From assembly GCA_031254035.1 (NCBI GenBank), contig JAIRVF010000014.1:1-64000 (forward strand): DNA of 64,000 nucleotides, written 5' to 3'. The translations under genes and the position numbers were made by a program. Positions 8,502 to 18,288 of the stretch are shown here, in pieces (position 1 is the stretch's first letter; every line of letters begins with the position of its first letter). Origin of the DNA: Paenibacillus sp. (GTDB lineage Bacteria > Bacillota > Bacilli > Paenibacillales > Paenibacillaceae). The notes beneath the pieces were generated by a model. That model did no database searches. It was not told the origin of the DNA and saw only the letters and a program-made list of their open reading frames with translations.

Positions 8502-8507
8502 CGGAAT

Positions 8508-9536
8508 ATGGATGTTAACTTGTATGATTTTGAATTGCCCGAGGAACTAATTGCTCAGACCCCGCTGCCGGACCGTACGGCTTCTCGTCTGCTGACGCTG
8601 AACAAGCGGGATGAGGCGATTACCCATCATACTTTCAAGGATATCATTGATCAGCTGCAATCCGGGGATACACTTGTCCTTAATGATACCCGGGTTATCC
8701 CTGCGAGATTGTTTGGAACCAAGGAAGAAACGGGTGCCAAAGCTGAAGTGCTGCTTTTGAAAAATCTCGGTGAAGACCGCTGGGAAGCGCTTGTAAAACC
8801 GGGTAAAAAGCTGAAAACAGGAAGTATCATCGCGTTCGGAGACGAATTGAAAGCAGTGATTGAAGAGGAAGGTGAGATGGGAGAGCGGGTACTGAAGTTC
8901 TCCTATAAGGGAATCTTTCAGGAGATTTTGGACCGGCTTGGGCAAATGCCGCTCCCTCCTTATATAAAAGAAAAGCTCGATGACAAAGAGCGCTATCAAA
9001 CCGTTTATTCCCGAAACGAAGGCTCTGCGGCCGCACCGACGGCAGGGCTGCATTTTACGAAGGAACTGCTCAAAGAAATCCGCAGCAAAGGCGTAACGAT
9101 TGCTTATCTCACGCTCCATGTCGGGCTCGGAACATTCCGTCCGATGTCTGTCGACCGGGTAGAAGATCACGTTATGCATGCGGAATACTACTCGGTTTCC
9201 CAGGAAACGGTTGATATTTTGAATGCGGCACGCACGCGGGGAGGACGCATTATTGCGGTGGGCACCACTTCATGCCGTACCCTTGAAACGGTAGGCAACC
9301 GCTTTAAGGACGGACCGCTTGAGGCTTGCAGCGGCTGGACGGATATTTTTATTTATCCCGGTTATGAATTTACAGTGGTGAACGCCCTTATTACGAACTT
9401 TCATCTGCCGAAGTCCACGCTGGTGATGCTAGTCAGCGCATTGGCAGGCAGGGATCATATTTTGCATGCGTATGAAGAAGCCATCAAAGAGAAATACCGC
9501 TTTTTCAGCTTCGGCGATGCGATGTTTATTTATTAA
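8508..9536 (+). CDS. queA: S-adenosylmethionine:tRNA ribosyltransferase-isomerase
   Basis: QueA transfers and isomerises the ribosyl moiety of AdoMet onto preQ1 in tRNA to give epoxyqueuosine. The 342-residue protein starts [17 protein letters not shown] and has the family signatures [24 protein letters not shown] and [17 protein letters not shown]. The ribosome binding site AAGGA overlaps the end of the upstream gene, only 6 bp away. It lies directly before tgt, the preceding step of the same pathway. Confidence 0.96.
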   Translation: MDVNLYDFELPEELIAQTPLPDRTASRLLTLNKRDEAITHHTFKDIIDQLQSGDTLVLNDTRVIPARLFGTKEETGAKAEVLLLKNLGEDRWEALVKPGKKLKTGSIIAFGDELKAVIEEEGEMGERVLKFSYKGIFQEILDRLGQMPLPPYIKEKLDDKERYQTVYSRNEGSAAAPTAGLHFTKELLKEIRSKGVTIAYLTLHVGLGTFRPMSVDRVEDHVMHAEYYSVSQETVDILNAARTRGGRIIAVGTTSCRTLETVGNRFKDGPLEACSGWTDIFIYPGYEFTVVNALITNFHLPKSTLVMLVSALAGRDHILHAYEEAIKEKYRFFSFGDAMFIY

Positions 9537-9572
9537 GTCCGGTTTAGCGGAATATAGAGGATGGTAATATAA

Positions 9573-10712
<1,140 letters not shown>

Positions 10713-10780
10713 ACCGAGATTTTATTCAGTCCCGAAACAGCATTAACAGGGTTACTCCATGAAAGGGGGGAAAAGAGAAT

Positions 10781-11116
10781 ATGTTTGAGAGTATGTTTAA
10801 AAGTTTTGAATTGGCAGGAGGATCAACTCCTAGTGGTGGAAACAGCATTCTCAGCTTGGCGTTGCCTCTCGTTTTGATGTTTGCGATTTTTTATTTCCTG
10901 CTTATTCGTCCACAACAAAAGAAACAAAAAACCCGCAATTCGATGCTCGGTGCATTGAAAAAGGGAGATAAAGTTGTGACGATTGGTGGTCTACACGGTA
11001 CCATCATGGAAATTACGGATGACACCGTTGTTTTGCGCGTAAATGATGTAACCAAGCTTACGTTCGAACGAAACTCTATCAGCCATGCCAGCAGTACGGC
11101 TGAAAGTGAAAAGTAA
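10781..11116 (+). CDS. yajC: Preprotein translocase subunit YajC
   Basis: YajC is a small accessory subunit of the Sec translocon that associates with SecDF. The 111-residue protein has one membrane span (about residues 23-42, ending FYFLLIRPQQKK) followed by the conserved cytoplasmic KKGDKVVTIGGLHGTI segment. The start is ATG behind GAAAGGGGGG. It ends the ruv-que-tgt run and is closed by a terminator. Confidence 0.95.
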   Translation: MFESMFKSFELAGGSTPSGGNSILSLALPLVLMFAIFYFLLIRPQQKKQKTRNSMLGALKKGDKVVTIGGLHGTIMEITDDTVVLRVNDVTKLTFERNSISHASSTAESEK

Positions 11117-11167
11117 GCTCAAGCACATAAGGATAACAATGCTTTAAACTTACTTATAAGTAAAGCA

Positions 11168-11204
11168 AAAAAAGGCAGTTCCCTCAAAGGGAGCTGCCTT
11201 TATT
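11168..11204. terminator. Bidirectional terminator, yajC / PAP2
   Basis: AAAGGCAGTTCCCT-CAA-AGGGAGCTGCCTTT hairpin with A-tract upstream and T residues downstream, between the converging yajC and PAP2 genes. Confidence 0.88.
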
Positions 11205-11234
11205 ACTTCATTGCTGCTGAGTGCCAGGGACGTT

Positions 11235-12074
11235 TTACATATTGCCAAACATTTTGCTGCGCTCTGGAAGCAAGATTTTTTTTTCTTTCAAGGAAAGCTT
11301 GGCAAACAGGATACCGAGATTTGAAGCCAAAAGTCCCAGAATCGTACCTGCAACCATATCGGTCAACCAGTGAATGCCCAAATAAAAGATGCTGAAGATA
11401 ATAATAATGGCGCTGATCGTTGTGATGATGCCAAACCGTCGGTTTCCTGACCGCAAACCTAAAACCATCATCGTAACGGAAACGGACGTATGCAGACTTG
11501 GGAAGCAGTTGTCCAGACCGGACAAAGGCCTGTACTCCTTTTCGAAGTTCGTAAATACATCGAGCATCAAGAAAGAGACCCCGGAAGGTGGATACGACCA
11601 AACTTCGTTGACTGGAAAAAAGAGATAAAACGGTATAGCAATAGTGTAGTTTATTATTATAGCAATACAGGTTGCGAGAACGAACACTTTTTTTTGCTCG
11701 GAAATGTATACGCCAATGGAAGCGACGAGCAGAGACTGAAACACGATTACATAGAAAAAAACTAAGACAGGTGTAATATAGCTACTGTGGAAAAAGGTTT
11801 GCAAATTTTTCACAAAATGACCTTCGAGACCGAAAACCCAAGGCGTAAAGTCATATTGTATGTCAAGCATTTTCTCTACTCGCAATTCGTATCCATTGAC
11901 CAGGAGGATGCCTACCATAAGGGCAAAGAACAGCAAAAATTTACGCGAGACAAATAGTTCCCTAATAAAATGATAAGCTGCTTTTAATGGATTGCGGAGC
12001 GTACCCAGCCAAATCAATAAGAGAATCGTTACTGCCGATGCGATGGATATTCCCTGCATGGATTGATATAGCAA
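11235..12074 (-). CDS. PAP2-superfamily membrane phosphatase
   Basis: An integral membrane phosphatidic acid phosphatase type 2 (or inositol-phosphoryl-transferase-like) protein of about 279 residues with six or seven spans. The catalytic motifs are FPSLHTS (about residues 191-197, PAP2 motif 2) and GIHWLTDMVAG (about 233-243, motif 3 with the His and Asp). Such enzymes dephosphorylate lipid phosphates or undecaprenyl pyrophosphate. I chose TTG at 12074 because AGAGGAGG lies before it; GTG at 12104 has no ribosome binding site. It lies alone between yajC and a small membrane protein on the same strand. Confidence 0.75.
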   Translation of the reverse strand: MLYQSMQGISIASAVTILLLIWLGTLRNPLKAAYHFIRELFVSRKFLLFFALMVGILLVNGYELRVEKMLDIQYDFTPWVFGLEGHFVKNLQTFFHSSYITPVLVFFYVIVFQSLLVASIGVYISEQKKVFVLATCIAIIINYTIAIPFYLFFPVNEVWSYPPSGVSFLMLDVFTNFEKEYRPLSGLDNCFPSLHTSVSVTMMVLGLRSGNRRFGIITTISAIIIIFSIFYLGIHWLTDMVAGTILGLLASNLGILFAKLSLKEKKILLPERSKMFGNM

Positions 12075-12140
12075 CTTAGAAAAAGCCTCCTCTTGTAGAA
12101 TCACATGAAATTAGTTTACCACATTTCAAGAGAAGAGACT

Positions 12141-12536
12141 TTATAAATTATTTTTAAGATTCACGCCGAACATGCCGCCGATGGCTGCTGATGCAAACAC
12201 GGTCGTGAGCAGCGCCAAATCTCCTGCGCGAAGGTGGCTGTCCAGTGCGAGAAACCCGATTATCATGATTAGCAAGCCGTAAATAATGCCAGTAATCCCC
12301 CCGTGGTACCAGCCTCTTTTTCCTGAACGTTTGCCCGCAACGAGTCCGCCCAAAATGGCCGCGATGGCATGAACCACATAAACGTAGCGGGAAAGGTTCT
12401 CCTCCCTCAATCCACTGGACCAGAGCAAGAGCGAGAGGACAAGCGCGCCGAGCATCATCCAGAAGAAAGAATAATACAGTCCCGAAAGGATCGGATTTGA
12501 AATCCGAAAAGAAAGTACGCGCCGGATCATGTGCAT
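12141..12536 (-). CDS. TIGR04086-family (YrzE-like) membrane protein
   Basis: A 131-residue protein with four hydrophobic segments and glycine-rich turns (AAILGGLVAGKRSGKRGW, IGGMFGVN near the end). It matches the small membrane protein family encoded near yajC and spoVB in Bacillales (YrzE). Function unknown. ATG at 12536 is preferred because AAGGGGG precedes it at the right spacing; a longer frame to 12563 has none. Confidence 0.65.
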   Translation of the reverse strand: MHMIRRVLSFRISNPILSGLYYSFFWMMLGALVLSLLLWSSGLREENLSRYVYVVHAIAAILGGLVAGKRSGKRGWYHGGITGIIYGLLIMIIGFLALDSHLRAGDLALLTTVFASAAIGGMFGVNLKNNL

Positions 12537-12718
12537 AACTAGAACCCCCTTAAAATATTCCATAAGTTATTGTAAATCTATGTCCAAGCCTTGCAGGGTA
12601 GTACAAGTAATTTTCCAATAATTTATCCGAGCGGCAGTGCATGCAGAAATAGGGAATAGGTCAAACTACCAAGCATAAGTTTCCGTAGAAAATAGTCGTA
12701 AAAGGAGTGCTTGGTCAT

Positions 12719-13465
12719 ATGGCATCTCATATGCTGATCACCGTTTTCCGTACCGTAATGGTTTATTTTGTCATCTACTTAACGCTCAGAATAATGGGGA
12801 AACGGGAAATCGGTAAGTTATCCATTTTTGATCTCGTCATTTCCATTATGACCGCAGAGATTGGCGTTTTTGTACTGGAAGACTCTCACCGGCCATTCTA
12901 TGACGCCATTATCCCGGTGGCCACACTGATCATTATCCAGCTTTCCACTGCATACATCAGCTTGAAAAGCAGGAAAATACGCCTTTTATTTGAGGGTAAA
13001 CCTAGTATTCTTGTGTCAAGCGGCAAGCTGCAACGGGACGAGATGAAAAAACAGCGTTATAATCTGGACGATCTGCTGCAGCAGATGCGTGCAAATAACG
13101 TTCATAATATTGCGGACGTGGAATTTGCAATTTTGGAAAATACGGGGCAGCTTACGGTTATTCCCAAGTCACAAACCGATCCGCGGCAGCCTGGAATGGG
13201 GCACGGGCGAAAAACTCCAAGTAACATGTCATCTGCGGGCGTTTCCAAAAAAAAAATTTTGGCCCCTGCCGGTTCAGTTAGCTATGCTACACTTCCCGTC
13301 TCGCTGATCATGGATGGGGAAGTACTGGATGACAATTTGCACCGACTGAAAAAAAACCGATTTTGGCTTAAAAACCAGATTCAGCAGCAGGGCGTAAAAG
13401 AATTTAAGGATGTCTTTTTATGCTCCATCGATCATAAGGGCAGGGTGTTTGTCGACAGGAAATAA
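12719..13465 (+). CDS. DUF421 (YetF/YrbG-type) membrane protein
   Basis: The 248-residue protein has three N-terminal membrane spans with the family signature LRIMGKREIGKLSIFDLV and a cytoplasmic alpha/beta domain with YNLDDLLQQMRANNV and FAILENTGQLTVIPK. Members such as YrbG and the spore-germination-linked YetF occur in spore formers, but the molecular activity is not established. ATG at 12719 follows AAAGGAG. The gene converges on spoVB with only 8 bp between the stops, the same pairing as yrbG-spoVB in B. subtilis. Confidence 0.85.
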   Translation: MASHMLITVFRTVMVYFVIYLTLRIMGKREIGKLSIFDLVISIMTAEIGVFVLEDSHRPFYDAIIPVATLIIIQLSTAYISLKSRKIRLLFEGKPSILVSSGKLQRDEMKKQRYNLDDLLQQMRANNVHNIADVEFAILENTGQLTVIPKSQTDPRQPGMGHGRKTPSNMSSAGVSKKKILAPAGSVSYATLPVSLIMDGEVLDDNLHRLKKNRFWLKNQIQQQGVKEFKDVFLCSIDHKGRVFVDRK

Positions 13466-13473
13466 AAATATGT

Positions 13474-15093
13474 TTATGCCGCTGGATTCCGGGGGTCGTC
13501 TAATGCTCTAAACCATTTGCCGATCACGGGCACTCTTCTCAGATCGCGTGGCGACACCAGTTTCACCGAAAACACCGTAATTAGAAAAGCGACCACACCT
13601 ACAAACAATGCTGCAAAAAATTGGATCCAGCTTATATGCACAAAATGCAGATAGCGGAAGGTATAAGTTGTTACAGCAGCCATAATCAACATGGCGCATA
13701 CCAGCTTTAGCATATCGAATAGCTTGAACCGGTAGGCAAGTAGACGGCTTATGCTGAAGCTGTGCAGGAAAGTGACGATTATGCTGTTGATGGTGATTGC
13801 GATGATCGCGCCGTATATTCCGTATTGCGGTTGTGAAGACAAGTAATAGATCAGAAAAAGTTTGACGGATGCACCGGCAAGCGTGTTGAATAGGGCCCTG
13901 CCTGGGCGGTCCAGTGCCTGGAGTGTGGCCTGAAGCGGAGCCTGTACATATAGAAACAGCGCAAAAGGAGCAAGCATGCGCAGCATTCCCGAGATTTCTA
14001 TATTATTATAGAGCAGTTGGCAGAGAGGTTCGGCCAGCACATACATGATGACGGTAAAAGGAGCGCCGGTAACTAGGGCAAGGCGGAAGGTTTGATTCAG
14101 CCGTTTATGGATGGTGTGTTGGTCTTTTCGCGTGGAGGCTTCGGACAAAGATGGAATTAGGGATACCGCAAGGGAAGCTGACAGCGCACTGGGTAAAAGC
14201 ACCAGAGGAATGATCATGCCTTGCAGGGCTCCGTACTGCGCCGTGGCCACGGATGTCGCGATGCCGGCGATGGCCAGACTTTGGGCGGTAACTATGGATT
14301 CAAACAGATAGGAGAAGGAACCGACAAGCTTGCCTGCGGTCACGGGTACGGTAATATTCATCAGTCGCGAGAACAACCCGCGGTTTGCCGATCTGCGTCG
14401 ATACGTTATATCGGCCGGAGTGGAAGCGAGCTGTTGATCCTTTCGGAACTGCCATAGCAGCGCAAGCAGCCCGAAGAACTCTCCTGCTGTCACACCAAGC
14501 ATGGCTCCCGCTGCGGCAAAAGCGATACCTTTCGGTAGCAGCAGGTACGCGAACCATAACGTGCATACGATTCTGGCCAATGTCTCGATAATGGAAGAAG
14601 CGGCAGACGGAATCATATTTTGTTTGCCCTGAAAATATCCCCGGTACACAGATGATACAGCTACAATGACAAGCATCGGACTCATGCTGATAAAGGTGTA
14701 ATATACACGCGAGTCCGTTAGAATCTTCTGTGTTACCCATGGAGCAAGCCAAATGGAGAGTGCCATGAACACGATCCCTAAGCCAACTGTCAGCAATAGG
14801 CTGACGCGGAGGACGTATGCCGAATTTTGCGGTTTCTTCCCGGTTTCGGCTTCGGATACCAGCTTGGCTACTGCCAGTGGGATGCCTCCGGTGATTAAGG
14901 TGGCCAGCACCAGAAAAAAGGGATAACCTAGCTGGTAGATGCCGACACCTTCAGCCCCGATGATCCTAGGCAGGGCGATTCGAGGAATAAATCCCAATAT
15001 CCGGTTGATAATCCCGGCCGCAAGCAAAATCATCGTACCTTGAATAAACGTTTGTTTTTTTTGTGTCAATTTTTTAGGCGTTAGCTTGTTCAA
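13474..15093 (-). CDS. spoVB: Stage V sporulation protein B (MOP-superfamily flippase)
   Basis: A 539-residue integral membrane protein with about 14 spans, beginning with a basic lysine-rich segment and the conserved GIINRILGFIPRIALPRIIG stretch. SpoVB belongs to the MVF/PST polysaccharide-lipid flippase group and is needed for spore cortex formation, probably moving lipid-linked peptidoglycan precursors. The start is TTG behind GAAGAGGGAG. Position next to the DUF421 gene and comN-secDF matches B. subtilis, which supports SpoVB rather than a general flippase. Confidence 0.88.
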   Translation of the reverse strand: MNKLTPKKLTQKKQTFIQGTMILLAAGIINRILGFIPRIALPRIIGAEGVGIYQLGYPFFLVLATLITGGIPLAVAKLVSEAETGKKPQNSAYVLRVSLLLTVGLGIVFMALSIWLAPWVTQKILTDSRVYYTFISMSPMLVIVAVSSVYRGYFQGKQNMIPSAASSIIETLARIVCTLWFAYLLLPKGIAFAAAGAMLGVTAGEFFGLLALLWQFRKDQQLASTPADITYRRRSANRGLFSRLMNITVPVTAGKLVGSFSYLFESIVTAQSLAIAGIATSVATAQYGALQGMIIPLVLLPSALSASLAVSLIPSLSEASTRKDQHTIHKRLNQTFRLALVTGAPFTVIMYVLAEPLCQLLYNNIEISGMLRMLAPFALFLYVQAPLQATLQALDRPGRALFNTLAGASVKLFLIYYLSSQPQYGIYGAIIAITINSIIVTFLHSFSISRLLAYRFKLFDMLKLVCAMLIMAAVTTYTFRYLHFVHISWIQFFAALFVGVVAFLITVFSVKLVSPRDLRRVPVIGKWFRALDDPRNPAA

Positions 15094-15303
15094 TGTCCAC
15101 TCCCTCTTCCGTGTCGAAGCTCTGTTGCGGCAGCAATGTGACAGACCTTTTGTATATATGGATATGCTCTACTCGTCCATTCATACCACGACTTTTTGTA
15201 TAAGATGTTGTTCAACAAGTCCGCTTTTGATAAGAAAACCAATCGAGGTCAATTCATGGATGAAGGGCCGCGATTCAGCGGTAGGTTTTCTTGCTACGAA
15301 AAC
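15094..15303. other. Intergenic space upstream of spoVB
   Basis: No supportable gene. An inverted repeat pairs AAGAAAACC (about 15233-15241) with GGTTTTCTT (about 15284-15292), with an inner CCGC/GCGG pair. Its role is unclear. The rest must contain the spoVB promoter but no clear sigma-A match was seen. Confidence 0.4.
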
Positions 15304-15422
15304 GTGTAGCTCCGCTCCTCATTCCCTATCTTCATCCAACTCAAGCGTTTTGAAAAAACGCACATCGAAAGCATAAGCCTCGGTGCTTGAAAACAGGCCC
15401 TTTTGAACGTGCACTATAAGAA
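15304..15422 (+). repeat. Dispersed intergenic repeat, copy A
   Basis: About 120 bp with close to base-for-base similarity to 46306-46432. Shared blocks include GTGTAGCTC, GAAAAAACGCACATCG, AAGCATAAGC and TCGGTGCT. It can fold into two small hairpins (GCGTTTT-GAAAAAACGC and GAAAGCATAAGCCTC). It lies in the spoVB-comN gap. Confidence 0.8.
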
Positions 15423-15545
15423 CATTTGAGCAAAAGAAGGAATGAGGGTTGCGGAGGTCGAATGTAGGTTTATGCTAGGAACAGTTAGGAACACAGAACT
15501 GATACTAAACTTGGACATCAGGCAAGCGGAGAGGAGGCTACGCAT

Positions 15546-15803
15546 GTGAGCCCGGAGAATATGAACGAAAGCGAGCTCGATGCCACGATTGAGGCATTAT
15601 GCCGCAGCAAGGCGGAGGAATTCAGGCTCGTTGGGTATGAACATGTTACCAGCAAAGACATTTGGAGGTGCATCAGCAGTAAATACGGGAAAGAAGGAAT
15701 GCCCCCCTTACACAGGCTGGTTAACGATATTCTCTCTCTAAAGGTGTTGACGTTTATGAACTATATGACGATATCTGCATATAAAGGTTCCTCTTTCGAT
15801 TAA
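15546..15803 (+). CDS. comN: ComN-type post-transcriptional regulator
   Basis: An 85-residue protein matching ComN (formerly YrzD), which in B. subtilis helps control comEA expression post-transcriptionally and locates to division sites. The family core is visible as FRLVGYEHVTSKDIW and LHRLVNDILSLKVLTFMNY. The start is GTG behind GAGAGGAGG. It lies between spoVB and secD as in B. subtilis. The stop codon lies in the loop of the following terminator hairpin. Confidence 0.8.
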   Translation: MSPENMNESELDATIEALCRSKAEEFRLVGYEHVTSKDIWRCISSKYGKEGMPPLHRLVNDILSLKVLTFMNYMTISAYKGSSFD

Positions 15804-15820
15804 GGGAGAGGAGCCTTTTC
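15786..15820 (+). terminator. Terminator overlapping the end of comN
   Basis: GGTTCCTCT pairs with AGAGGAGCC around a loop that contains the TAA stop; TTTTC follows. Translation to the stop codon would cover the 5' arm, so a moving ribosome could affect its folding. Confidence 0.75.
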
Positions 15821-15880
15821 TGATCGGCCTACGGAGGAGGGAAAAGCAGGAAAGCCAAGAAATCGACAAATATTGATAAA

Positions 15881-15909
15881 TTGACTGCTTTTTGACGCAT
15901 GGCTATAAT
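15881..15909 (+). promoter_or_regulatory. Sigma-A promoter of secD-secF
   Basis: TTGACT (15881-15886) and perfect TATAAT (15904-15909), spacer 17 bp, ending 36 bp before the secD start codon. Confidence 0.75.
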
Positions 15910-15945
15910 AGGAATATTGAGAATGAAAGGGGATCTAGTAACGGC

Positions 15946-17223
15946 ATGAAAAGAATTGCTACTTTTATTATCGTCGTGCTTGTGGCGACGGGGATCATGG
16001 CCTGGTCCACTCCGGGATTGCTCGACAATATCCGGTTAGGCCTTGATCTTAAGGGAGGCTTCGAAATTTTATATGAAGCTGCTCCACTTGAACCAGGACA
16101 AAAGATTACGAAGGAATCCCTCACACGTACGGCGGAAAGTTTGGAAAAGCGGGCGAATGCGCTCGGTACCAGCGAACCTGAAGTAACTCCTGAAGGCACA
16201 AATCGTATCCGCCTCAAAATTGCTGGTGTGACAAATGAAGCCGAAGTGAGAAAGAAAATGAAGGAGCCTGCGGTACTGACTTTCCGTAGTGCGAGCGGAT
16301 GCAAAGCACCTGCTGAAAACGCAAAAGCTACGGCAAAAGATATATATTGCAAGGTTGAACTCATCGGCAGCGATTTTGTAGAGAATGGGGCAGCCATTGC
16401 TTATGACTCACTGAACCGACCTATGATTGATATCAAGCTTAAAGACAAGAAGAAGTTTGCCGAAGTAACGAAACGATTAATTGGACAAAATCTCGCAATT
16501 TTCCTAGATGATACGATGCTTTCAGATCCGAATGTCGGGCAAGAATTGACAGACGGAAAAGCGCAGATTACGGGTCACTACAGCGCCGATGAAGCCAAGC
16601 AGATCCGCGACACGATCAACTTGGGTGCATTACCTTTGAAGCTGACAGAAAAATACTCTCAAAGTGTAGGCGCCACGCTCGGTAAACAATCGCTGAAGCA
16701 AACGCTCGAAGCCGGCATCATTGGCTCCGCAGTTATTTTGATTTTTATGATCGGGATGTACCGACTGCCTGGTGTCATTGCAAGTTTTGGTCTGATCGCT
16801 CATACTTGGCTACTTATTCTCGTATTCGTGTGGGCTAACTTTACATTGACCCTTCCGGGCATAGCCGCGTTTATTCTCGGTATCGGTATGGCTGTCGATG
16901 CGAACATTATCACCAACGAACGGATCCGGGAAGAAATCCGTAATGGGCGGAGCGTAATGTCGTCGGTTAAATTGGGTAACAAAGCTTCCTTCCGTACGAT
17001 TCTCGATTCGAATATTACAACGATTATCGTCAGTTCGGTTATGTTTGCTTTCGGGACAGGCGCCGTCAAAGGGTTCGCATTGATCCTGATTATCGAAATC
17101 GTGCTGAGTATCCTGACCAACGTGTATTTCACCCACTACCTGCTTAGCCTTCTGGTCAAGGCTGGGCTGCTTAAAAAACCGAAGCAGTTCGGGGTAAAGG
17201 AGAGTGAAATCAATGCACTTTAA
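15946..17223 (+). CDS. secD: Protein translocase subunit SecD
   Basis: SecD, an RND-superfamily membrane protein, uses the proton motive force to pull exported proteins out of the SecYEG channel. The 425-residue product has one N-terminal span, the LGLDLKGGFEILYEA signature, a periplasm-equivalent P1 domain and five C-terminal spans with the conserved GIGMAVDANIITNERIREE stretch. ATG at 15946 is chosen; the frame is open further upstream without a better site. In B. subtilis SecD and SecF are one fused protein; here they are two genes overlapping by 11 bp. Confidence 0.95.
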   Translation: MKRIATFIIVVLVATGIMAWSTPGLLDNIRLGLDLKGGFEILYEAAPLEPGQKITKESLTRTAESLEKRANALGTSEPEVTPEGTNRIRLKIAGVTNEAEVRKKMKEPAVLTFRSASGCKAPAENAKATAKDIYCKVELIGSDFVENGAAIAYDSLNRPMIDIKLKDKKKFAEVTKRLIGQNLAIFLDDTMLSDPNVGQELTDGKAQITGHYSADEAKQIRDTINLGALPLKLTEKYSQSVGATLGKQSLKQTLEAGIIGSAVILIFMIGMYRLPGVIASFGLIAHTWLLILVFVWANFTLTLPGIAAFILGIGMAVDANIITNERIREEIRNGRSVMSSVKLGNKASFRTILDSNITTIIVSSVMFAFGTGAVKGFALILIIEIVLSILTNVYFTHYLLSLLVKAGLLKKPKQFGVKESEINAL

Positions 17224-18118
17224 GAAAGAATTTGACTTCGTGAAGCTCAGCAAATATGCGTTTATATTTTCGATCGTTCTGACGATTGCAGGTATTATCG
17301 CTCTTGCCGCTTTGGGTTTGAACTACAGCGTTGATTTCCGAGCTGGCTCAAACGTGGATGTGAAGCTTTCGAAAAATGTAACGCATGCTGAAGTACAACC
17401 AATGCTCAATGAGATTGGAATCGGCAAGGATGCAACTGTGACTCCTGGCGACAAACGCGTGAACATCCGTTTCACGAAGGAACTGTCTGAAAGCCAGGAT
17501 GAAAAGCTCAAGGCAGCGATTCATAAACTGGACGGAACAGCTTCCTTTGAAATTAATACGGTAGATCCGGAAATGGCTAAGGAGCTCGGACGGAACGCGA
17601 TCTATTCCGTGCTCTTATCCTGTATCGGGATTATCATATATGTTAGTATCCGGTTTGAATGGCGCTTCGCGCTGGCGGCCATCATCGCGCTGCTGCATGA
17701 CGCGTTTATGGTCGTGGCCGTTTTCTCCATCTTCCGATTGGAAGTCAGCATAACTTTCATTGTTGCGGTGCTGACCATTATCGGCTACTCGATTAACGAT
17801 ACAATCGTTATCTTTGACCGGATTCGCGAAAACTTGCGTTTTGGTAAACAAAAGACACGCGAGGATCTGACGAAGCTGCTCAACCACAGTGTCAATCAAA
17901 TGCTGATGCGTTCCTTGTATACGGCGTTTACAGTATTTATTGCTGCTTTCTTCCTGTTCCTTTTCGGGGGAGAATCGATCAAAATGTTCTCGCTGGCTAT
18001 GGTCATCGGTTTGATCTTCGGGGCATACTCTTCGATCTTTGTGGCCAGCCCGCTCTGGCTGTTCTTAAAGTTCACGCAAAAACCAGACCGGAAAGCGGTC
18101 AAGCCTTCAAAAGCGTAA
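17213..18118 (+). CDS. secF: Protein translocase subunit SecF
   Basis: Partner of SecD, 301 residues with six membrane spans. The signatures YSVDFRAGSNVDV near the N terminus and IGYSINDTIVIFDRIREN in the fourth span region are typical. ATG at 17213 lies behind AAAGGAG inside the last codons of secD, so translation is coupled. A GTG at 17204 in the same frame is too close to the ribosome binding site. Confidence 0.95.
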   Translation: MHFKKEFDFVKLSKYAFIFSIVLTIAGIIALAALGLNYSVDFRAGSNVDVKLSKNVTHAEVQPMLNEIGIGKDATVTPGDKRVNIRFTKELSESQDEKLKAAIHKLDGTASFEINTVDPEMAKELGRNAIYSVLLSCIGIIIYVSIRFEWRFALAAIIALLHDAFMVVAVFSIFRLEVSITFIVAVLTIIGYSINDTIVIFDRIRENLRFGKQKTREDLTKLLNHSVNQMLMRSLYTAFTVFIAAFFLFLFGGESIKMFSLAMVIGLIFGAYSSIFVASPLWLFLKFTQKPDRKAVKPSKA

Positions 18119-18136
18119 GGCAAGCTGTATTACGGG

Positions 18137-18169
18137 TGAAAGCCGCGTCTCATGTGACGCGGCTTTCAA
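18137..18169 (+). terminator. Terminator after secF
   Basis: Perfect 13-bp stem TGAAAGCCGCGTC / GACGCGGCTTTCA with loop TCATGT. The T-run after it is poor, so efficiency is uncertain. Confidence 0.65.
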
Positions 18170-18288
18170 TCTGCTTTCTATGTGTAAACTCATTCATGGC
18201 TCATTCATATCGAAGAAACGGATGCTGTTAATTCATCCATTTCAAGAATAGAATCGGCATGTTGGGAGTGCCGGAGAGGAGGCAAAAT

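Noticed and set aside
8547..9179. Long minus-strand frame opposite queA
   Set aside because: It mirrors queA codon periodicity, has no ribosome binding site and encodes no recognisable protein.
18185..18210. Direct repeat CTCATTCAT twice at 11-bp spacing before the CDF gene
   Set aside because: It could be a regulator site, but two units without a nearby promoter match are too little to call.
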